Part shown: positions 58,959 to 64,000 of the stretch, one piece after another | How the letters are laid out: every line of letters starts with the position of its first letter | Numbering within the stretch: position 1 is the first letter of the stretch | Assembly: GCF_000011065.1 (NCBI RefSeq) | Contig: NC_004663.1 | Coordinates: 5,952,001 to 6,016,000 of the forward strand | DNA: 64,000 nucleotides | Origin: Bacteroides thetaiotaomicron VPI-5482 | GTDB taxonomy: Bacteria > Bacteroidota > Bacteroidia > Bacteroidales > Bacteroidaceae | Reading direction: 5' to 3' | Made by a program: the position numbers and the translations under genes | The notes under the pieces: generated by a model | Seen by the model: only the letters and a program-made list of their open reading frames with translations | What the model was told of the DNA's origin: nothing | Databases searched by the model: none

Positions 58959-59528
58959 CTATTTCTTATTGAACTGGTTCATGGTAATATCAATACCTGC
59001 CAGACAGAAACTTTTAATGATTTCTCCGGCTGTTTCCAGTCTTTCATCCATTGTCTTGCGATCTTCGTCAGTAAAGTGTCCGAGTACATAATCAATCTGT
59101 CCGCCTTTGGGGAAGTCATTTCCGATACCAAAGCGTAAACGGGCATAGTTCTGAGTTCCTAAAATGGCTGCTATGTGCTTCAGACCATTATGTCCGGCAT
59201 CACTTCCTTTTCCTTTCAGACGCAGAGTGCCGAAGGGGAGAGCCAGATCGTCTACTACTATTAACACATTTTCCAAAGGGATGTTTTCTTTTTGCATCCA
59301 GTAGCGAACGGCCAGTCCGCTCAGGTTCATGAAAGTTGACGGTTTGAGCAGGATTAACTGGCGTCCTTTGATCGAAAAACTAGTGGTAAATCCGTAGCGT
59401 CCGTCAATAAAGGGAGGAGCATTGTTGATTCTTGCCAATGCCTCTACTGTCATGAAACCAATATTATGCCGGGTTTCATGATATTCGGGTCCAATGTTTC
59501 CTAGTCCGACAATTAGATATTTAATCAT
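58959..59528 (-). CDS. pth: Peptidyl-tRNA hydrolase
   Basis: Pth recycles tRNA from prematurely released peptidyl-tRNA. The signature [19 protein letters not shown] holds the catalytic His (about residue 21). [43 protein letters not shown] and [11 protein letters not shown] complete the active-site set of Asn, Asp and His. Length 189 aa is standard. It follows the ribosomal L25 gene, as in many bacteria, with a structured gap between them. Confidence 0.97.
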
Positions 59529-59554
59529 TGTTTTTTCGTAAAAAACAGTTCGTG

Positions 59555-59650
59555 AATATAAAAAGAGAAACGCAAATTAACGCAAACTAATGCAGACTGA
59601 ACATCTGCTTTAATCTGCATTAATCTGCGTTTTGCTATATCTCTTTACAG
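59555..59650. repeat. Imperfect long inverted repeat between rplY and pth
   Basis: The left arm (core ACGCAAACTAATGCAGA) faces a right arm (TCTGCATTAATCTGCGT) and both contain repeated TAATCTGC/GCAnATTA words; outer AAAGAGA/TCTCTTT also pair. It may terminate or attenuate transcription from rplY into pth, or be a dispersed intergenic repeat. Confidence 0.5.
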
Positions 59651-59663
59651 GGATAATCTCAAA

Positions 59664-60254
59664 TTACTTTCCAGCGGCTGCTGCTGCACCTCTTGCTGCA
59701 CGAGTCAACTTAACAGCACATACAACTGCTTCCTTAGCGCTGATCAGTTCAAGACCTTCGAAGCTCAGTTCGCCAACTTTAACAGTCTTACCCAATCCCA
59801 GGTGAGAAACGTTAACAGTCAGTTTTTCAGGAATTACATTGTACAGAGCTTTCACTTTGATCTTACGCATCTGCAATGCAAGCTTACCACCGGCTTTCAC
59901 ACCTTCTGCAAGACCTTCCAACTGTACCGGAACTTCCATAACGATAGGTTTAGCTTCGTCAATCTGATAGAAGTCAACATGAAGAATGTTGTCTTTTACC
60001 GGGTGGAATTGAATATCTTTCAGGATAGCGTTTACTTTTTTGCCATCGATATCCAGATCTACTACGTAAATGTGCGGAGTATAAACCAAGTTACGAAGAC
60101 CTTCGTTAGTCACTGTAAAGTGAACAACTTCACCAGCTCCGTAAAGTACACAAGGCACACCACCGTTCTTACGAATTTCTTTTAAAGCTCTTGCTTGTTC
60201 CGAAGAGCGTTCTGCAATAGTTCTTGCAGTTCCTTTTACTTCAATTGATTTCAT
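59664..60254 (-). CDS. rplY: 50S ribosomal protein L25 (CTC family)
   Basis: L25/Ctc binds 5S rRNA. The N-terminal L25 barrel (KSIEVKGTARTIAERSSEQARALKEIRKNGGVPCVLYG) is followed by VNAILKDIQFHPVKDNILHVDFYQ. The C-terminal TL5-like domain starts about residue 100 (MEVPVQLEGLAEGVKAGGKLALQ). The tail is Ala-rich. At 196 aa it is the long, two-domain form. A textbook promoter precedes it. Confidence 0.97.
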   Translation of the reverse strand: MKSIEVKGTARTIAERSSEQARALKEIRKNGGVPCVLYGAGEVVHFTVTNEGLRNLVYTPHIYVVDLDIDGKKVNAILKDIQFHPVKDNILHVDFYQIDEAKPIVMEVPVQLEGLAEGVKAGGKLALQMRKIKVKALYNVIPEKLTVNVSHLGLGKTVKVGELSFEGLELISAKEAVVCAVKLTRAARGAAAAAGK

Positions 60255-60348
60255 TTCTTAAAAAATTGTGTTACTCTAAATTAAGTTATTTTGCTTAATT
60301 CACCATTACACGATGTGGATTATCACATGATGTTGCAAAAAAGCGGTG

Positions 60349-60379
60349 CAAAAGTACTGTTTTTTTTTGAAATATCAAA
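60349..60379 (-). promoter_or_regulatory. Promoter of rplY
   Basis: On the minus strand TTTG (60376-60379) and TACTTTTG (60349-60356) are exactly 19 bases apart, matching both Bacteroides promoter boxes and their spacing. Confidence 0.8.
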
Positions 60380-60390
60380 GAGTTACCTCT

Positions 60391-60795
60391 TTAAAAGTCA
60401 ATATCAATCTTAATTTCGTTTTCCAGCTTGTCCTCTTGTGCTTGTTCGGCAAGAGCTTCCTGTTCTCTTTTTATATCAGCTTCTTCGTTCAGGCGGCTGA
60501 TGTAATCGTTCATGTCACTGTGGTTAATAAAACTGATGGCTTCTGTCAATCCTGCCATAAATTTCTGAAAATCCTCCTTATATAAGAAGATTTTATGCTT
60601 TTCGAAGCTAACCTGAGAGTCATCTCCTTCTCCCATCACCACTTTCTTACTCTCCGTAATAGCTAAAAACATTTCATCTTTACGGTTCTTCTTCACATCG
60701 AGGTAATAGATGCGTTTACCTGCTTTGATGGACTTGGAGAAAACGATCTCCTTATCATTCATGTCTGCGTTCATTTTCTTTTTAAAATCTTCCAT
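60391..60795 (-). CDS. PUR-alpha-like nucleic-acid-binding protein (DUF3276)
   Basis: ATG 60795 (MEDFKKKMNADMND) is preferred to the longer frame from 60825. The 134-aa protein has one PUR-type domain (EIVFSKSIKAGKRIYYLDVKKNRKDEMFLAITESKK, then VSFEKHKIFLYKEDFQKFMAGL), as in bacterial DUF3276 proteins that bind single-stranded DNA and RNA as dimers. The C-terminal part is a charged coil (LNEEADIKREQEALAEQAQED). Its targets are unknown. It is transcribed toward rplY, with its stop near the rplY promoter. Confidence 0.88.
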   Translation of the reverse strand: MEDFKKKMNADMNDKEIVFSKSIKAGKRIYYLDVKKNRKDEMFLAITESKKVVMGEGDDSQVSFEKHKIFLYKEDFQKFMAGLTEAISFINHSDMNDYISRLNEEADIKREQEALAEQAQEDKLENEIKIDIDF

Positions 60796-60899
60796 ATCAT
60801 TGGGTCCGTTAATAATCGGCCTCAAAATTGGATATTTTTTTTAAACTGTCAAAAGAAAAAGCGCAGAGAATCAAATACTGCATTAAAAAATGTGATTTA

Positions 60900-60932
60900 T
60901 TTGTGGAAACTCATTAAAAATATCTACTTTTG
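60900..60932 (+). promoter_or_regulatory. Promoter of the nusB operon
   Basis: TTTG at 60900-60903 and TACTTTTG at 60925-60932 are 21 bases apart; ATG of nusB follows at 60964. Confidence 0.7.
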
Positions 60933-60963
60933 CAGTTCGATAATAACAGTATTAATTTGAATT

Positions 60964-61890
60964 ATGATCAACAGAGTTCTTATTCGTCTTAAGATTATAC
61001 AAATAGTGTATGCCTATTACCAAAATGGCAGCAAAAATCTAGACTCAGCGGAGAAAGAGTTATTCTTCAGCCTTTCAAAGGCGTATGACCTTTATAATTA
61101 TTTGTTAATGCTGATGATGGCATTAACAGAGTATGCACAAAAACGCATTGATGCGGCAAAAGCAAAACTGGCTCCTACTAAAGAAGAGTTGTATCCCAAC
61201 ACAAAGTTTGTGGATAATAAGTTTGTTGCACAGCTGGAGGTGAACAAGCAACTGACCGAGTTTATATCCAATCAGAAGCGAACTTGGGCAAATGATCAGG
61301 ATTTCGTCAAAGAGCTTTATGAGAAAATAGTAGAAAGCGATATTTATAAAGATTATATGGCTTCCGGTGACAATTCATATGAAGCTGACCGCGAACTGTG
61401 GAGAAAACTCTATAAAACATATATATTTAATAATGATTCTCTTGATCAGGTGCTGGAAGACCAGAGTCTGTATTGGAATGATGATAAAGAGATTGTAGAT
61501 ACCTTTGTCTTGAAAACGATTAAGCGTTTTGAAGAAAAGAACGGAGCAAATCAGGAATTACTTCCCGAATTCAAGGATGACGAAGATCAGGAATTTGCAC
61601 GCCGCTTGTTCCGTCGTACAATTCTGAATGCTGACTATTACCGTCATCTTGTGAGCGAGAATACGAAAAACTGGGATTTGGATCGTATCGCATTTATGGA
61701 TATTATCATTATGCAGACTGCTTTAGCCGAAATTTTAAGTTTCCCGAACATTCCGGTAAGTGTTTCGTTAAATGAATATGTAGAAATTGCGAAGTTGTAT
61801 AGCACTGCCAAGAGCGGTAGCTTTATCAACGGAACGCTGGATGGAATAGTTAATCAATTGAAAAAAGAAGGTAAGTTGACTAAAAACTGA
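60964..61890 (+). CDS. nusB: Transcription antitermination factor NusB
   Basis: NusB with NusE (S10) supports antitermination of rRNA operons. The protein is 308 aa, about twice the E. coli length; the extra residues form an N-terminal and central helical region (LIRLKIIQIVYAYYQNGSKNLDSAEKELFF onward). The canonical NusB domain is at the end, residues about 190-305 (FARRLFRRTILNADYYRHLV, LDRIAFMDIIIMQTALAEIL, VSVSLNEYVEIAKLYSTAKSGSFINGTLDGIV). This long form is usual in Bacteroidota. It heads an operon with yajC, a YbbR-domain gene and coaE. Confidence 0.93.
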   Translation: MINRVLIRLKIIQIVYAYYQNGSKNLDSAEKELFFSLSKAYDLYNYLLMLMMALTEYAQKRIDAAKAKLAPTKEELYPNTKFVDNKFVAQLEVNKQLTEFISNQKRTWANDQDFVKELYEKIVESDIYKDYMASGDNSYEADRELWRKLYKTYIFNNDSLDQVLEDQSLYWNDDKEIVDTFVLKTIKRFEEKNGANQELLPEFKDDEDQEFARRLFRRTILNADYYRHLVSENTKNWDLDRIAFMDIIIMQTALAEILSFPNIPVSVSLNEYVEIAKLYSTAKSGSFINGTLDGIVNQLKKEGKLTKN

Positions 61891-61930
61891 TACCTTTGTC
61901 CATATAGTAGAAACTAAAACTTGATTATTT

Positions 61931-62248
61931 ATGAACTTATTGACTGTATTATTGCAAGCTCCCGCAGCGGGAGGTGGAAGTATGATGTGGATCATGCTGA
62001 TAGCTATGTTTGTTATCATGTATTTCTTTATGATTCGCCCTCAAAATAAGAAGCAGAAAGAAATTGCTAATTTCCGTAAATCTCTTCAGGTAAACCAGTC
62101 GGTAATTACTGCAGGTGGTATCCATGGTACAATCAAAGAGATTACTGATGATTATATAGTACTTGAAATCGCTTCTAACGTGAAGATTAAAATAGATAAG
62201 AATTCTATTTTTGCTGATGCTTCGGCTGCCGGCAATCAGTCTAAATAA
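61931..62248 (+). CDS. yajC: Sec translocon accessory protein YajC
   Basis: YajC is a small membrane partner of SecDF. The 105-aa protein has one helix (MMWIMLIAMFVIMYFFMIRP, about residues 17-36) and the family core PQNKKQKEIANFRKSLQ, then VITAGGIHGTIKEI. It starts 40 bases after nusB. The GGG-Ser stretch just before the helix is common in Bacteroidota YajC. Confidence 0.95.
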   Translation: MNLLTVLLQAPAAGGGSMMWIMLIAMFVIMYFFMIRPQNKKQKEIANFRKSLQVNQSVITAGGIHGTIKEITDDYIVLEIASNVKIKIDKNSIFADASAAGNQSK

Positions 62249-62269
62249 TCTTTAGTAAACAAATACCCT

Positions 62270-63283
62270 ATGCTTGATCGTAGGAAATTAAGATATACAT
62301 ATTTAAGACTATCCAAGAGAATTAAGGATTTCCTGCTTAGTGATAAAAGCAGGGAGTTCTTAATTTTTTTATTTTTTTTCCTGATAGCCAGTGGATTCTG
62401 GCTGATTCAGACTCTTAATAATGACTATGAAGCGGAATTCTCTATCCCGGTGAGGATGAAGGATGTCCCTAATAATATTGTGCTCACTTCGGAACCTCCT
62501 TCCGAACTTCGCGTCCGGGTAAAAGATAAAGGAACAGTGCTTCTCAATTATATGTTGGGGAAGAGTTTCTTTCCGGTAAATCTGAGTTTCCCTGACTATA
62601 AAGGGCAAAATAATCACGTGAAAATCTTTGCCTCTGAGTTTGAAAAGAAGATACTCAGTCAATTGAATGCTTCTTCTAAGATACTTTCAATAAAACCTGA
62701 TACGTTAGATTATATCTATTCGACAGGCAAGTCCAAATTAGTACCCGTTCATTTTCAAGGAAAAGTGACTGCAGGGCTTCAATATTATGTTTCTGATACC
62801 ATTTGCAGTCCGGATTCCGTATTGGTATATGCTCCGGCCGGAATTTTGGATACTATAACAACCGCTTATACTCAAGAGGTAAATCTTGAAAATATATCGG
62901 ATACGATTCGGCAACGGGTTGCCTTGGATAATAAAAAAGGAGTGAAGTTTGTTCCCGCCTCGGTTGAACTGACTTTCCCTGTTGATATTTATACTGAGAA
63001 AACCGTGGAGGTGCCGTTACGTGGGATTAACTTCCCGGCAGATAAAGTGCTCCGTGCTTTTCCATCGAAGGTTCAAATTACTTTTCAAGTGGGTTTAAAG
63101 CGTTTTCGTAGCATTAAAGCCAGTGATTTTGTGATTAATGTTTCTTATGAGGAACTGCTAAAATTAGGATCGGATAAATATACGGTGAAGTTGAAGTCGG
63201 CTCCCCGTGGAATCAATCAAATCCGTATTGTACCCGAGCAAGTTGATTTTCTGATAGAACAAGTTTCTTCCGATGGCTATTAA
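62270..63283 (+). CDS. YbbR-like domain membrane protein
   Basis: The 337-aa protein has one N-terminal helix ([21 protein letters not shown], residues about 29-49). A large extracytoplasmic part follows with three or four YbbR-type beta domains ([60 protein letters not shown]). In Firmicutes the YbbR protein CdaR controls the diadenylate cyclase CdaA; no cyclase gene is next to this one, so that role is not claimed. It overlaps coaE by 11 bases. Confidence 0.85.
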
Positions 63284-63887
63284 AATAGGTATTACCGGCG
63301 GTATCGGTAGTGGAAAAAGTGTAGTTTCCAGATTGCTGGAGATTATGGGAATCCCCGTTTATATTTCCGATATTGAGGCGAAGCGTATCACTCATACGAA
63401 TGATGTGATACGCCGGGAACTTTGCGCCTTGGTCGGACAGGATGTTTTCCTGAATGGAGAATTGAATCGTCCTTTATTAGCATCTTATATATTTGGAAGC
63501 CCCGAACATGCGAAAAAAGTGAATGCTGTCATTCATCCGCAGGTGAAAGAAGACTTCAGGCGATGGGTGAAAGGGAAAGGTGATATAGCTATGGTCGGTA
63601 TGGAATCTGCCATCCTTCTGGAAGCAGGCTTTAAGCAGGAAGTAGACTTTGTAGTAATGGTATATGCACCGTTGGAGGTGAGAGTGGAACGGGCAATTAG
63701 GCGTGACTATTCTTCAAGGGAATTGATAATGAAACGTATCGAAGCGCAAATGAGCGATGAGGTTAAGCGGAATCATGCTGATTTTGTAATCGTGAATGAC
63801 GATGAAACCCCTTTAATTCCGCAGGTTTTGAAGTTTATTTCTTTGCTATCTAAAAATAATCATTACCTTTGCTCCGCAAAAAAATAA
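63273..63887 (+). CDS. coaE: Dephospho-CoA kinase
   Basis: CoaE phosphorylates dephospho-CoA in the last step of coenzyme A synthesis. The P-loop [18 protein letters not shown] lies at residues 4-21, then [12 protein letters not shown] (substrate-binding Asp), [20 protein letters not shown] and a lid region [24 protein letters not shown]. Length 204 aa is typical. Its start overlaps the end of the YbbR gene, which shows translational coupling. Confidence 0.96.
63842..63871 (+). promoter_or_regulatory. Promoter within the end of coaE
   Basis: TTTG at 63842-63845 and TACCTTTG at 63864-63871 are 18 bases apart and precede the next start codon (63912) by 40 bases. This gives the DUF5606 gene its own promoter, inside the coaE coding end. 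Confidence 0.6.
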
Positions 63888-63911
63888 TTAATAAATAAAA
63901 GAATATATACT

Positions 63912-64000
63912 ATGTTGAAGACTATCCTGTCTATCTCCGGTAAACCGGGATTGTACAAACTAATTTCGCAAGGAAAAAATATGTTGATTGTTGAATCAAT
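63912..64000 (+). CDS. DUF5606-family protein (N-terminal part, cut by window edge)
   Basis: Only the first 29 codons are visible. They begin MLKTILSISGKPGLYKLIS and continue GKNMLIVES, the conserved start of DUF5606 proteins of Bacteroidota. Function is unknown. It has a promoter at the end of coaE. Confidence 0.75.
   Translation, partial: MLKTILSISGKPGLYKLISQGKNMLIVES

Noticed and set aside
62270..63283. Calling the YbbR-domain gene cdaR
   Set aside because: CdaR function depends on a neighbouring diadenylate cyclase gene, which is not present here.
1..64000. CRISPR array or cas genes
   Set aside because: No regularly spaced direct repeats with unique spacers and no Cas-like protein were seen.

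Overview
The window looks like a chromosome segment of a gut Bacteroides, probably B. thetaiotaomicron or a close relative (inferred from gene content, not searched). The evidence is the repeated -7 promoter element TAnnTTTG, often with a TTG/TTTG box about 19-21 bases upstream, a GH97 alpha-glucosidase, a TonB-dependent outer-membrane barrel, a flotillin/NfeD pair, and families typical of Bacteroidota (PUR-like DUF3276, DUF6048, DUF6452, DUF4199, DUF5606).

Region 1 (1-13.5 kb) is a phase-variable defence locus. One operon runs XRE regulator, hsdR, a PD-(D/E)xK/DUF5655-type protein, a DUF262+DUF1524 (GmrSD-like) protein, hsdM, a DinD/RhuM-type fusion and hsdS. Downstream lie two partial hsdS cassettes and a second, inverted hsdS, then a tyrosine recombinase. 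The hsdS block (9163-12548) is a mirror-image array with 40-bp and 45-bp inverted repeats and shorter crossover sites, so it should shuffle two first-half and four second-half target recognition domains.

Region 2 (13.5-20 kb) holds the maintenance and integration genes of a mobile element or its remnant: a RepA-like ATPase, a HTH protein, a membrane protein, a tyrosine integrase and a 486-aa protein of seven tandem HTH modules. A non-coding 0.95 kb carries iteron-like repeats and two homologous, apparently structured 97-nt units. The element abuts the 3' end of mnmE, a plausible attachment site. The Region 1 genes may be its cargo.

Region 3 (20-45.4 kb) is core chromosome: mnmE, a hybrid histidine kinase, an NAD(P)-binding protein, uridine phosphorylase, a TPR/PD40-nfeD-floA operon, ttcA-like, a six-gene membrane/envelope cluster ending in mntP and apbE, a probable SRP RNA plus tRNA-Thr, a LytS/LytTR pair beside an outer-membrane barrel gene, an ECF sigma/anti-sigma/lipoprotein operon, enolase, a fluoride-riboswitch-crcB-pentapeptide operon, and two periplasmic peptidase-like proteins.

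Region 4 (45.4-49.2 kb) is an insertion-sequence patch: an IS3-type element with a likely -1 frameshift, a complex palindrome, and a complete ISAs1-type element with 18-bp inverted ends and a 10-bp target duplication.

Region 5 (49.2-64 kb) is core metabolism and housekeeping: GH97, a PurF-like protein whose expected catalytic Cys is Gly, pepT, gcvT, a CPA2 antiporter, a HIT protein, an S4 RNA-binding protein, pth, rplY, a PUR-like protein, then nusB-yajC-ybbR-coaE and the start of a DUF5606 gene.
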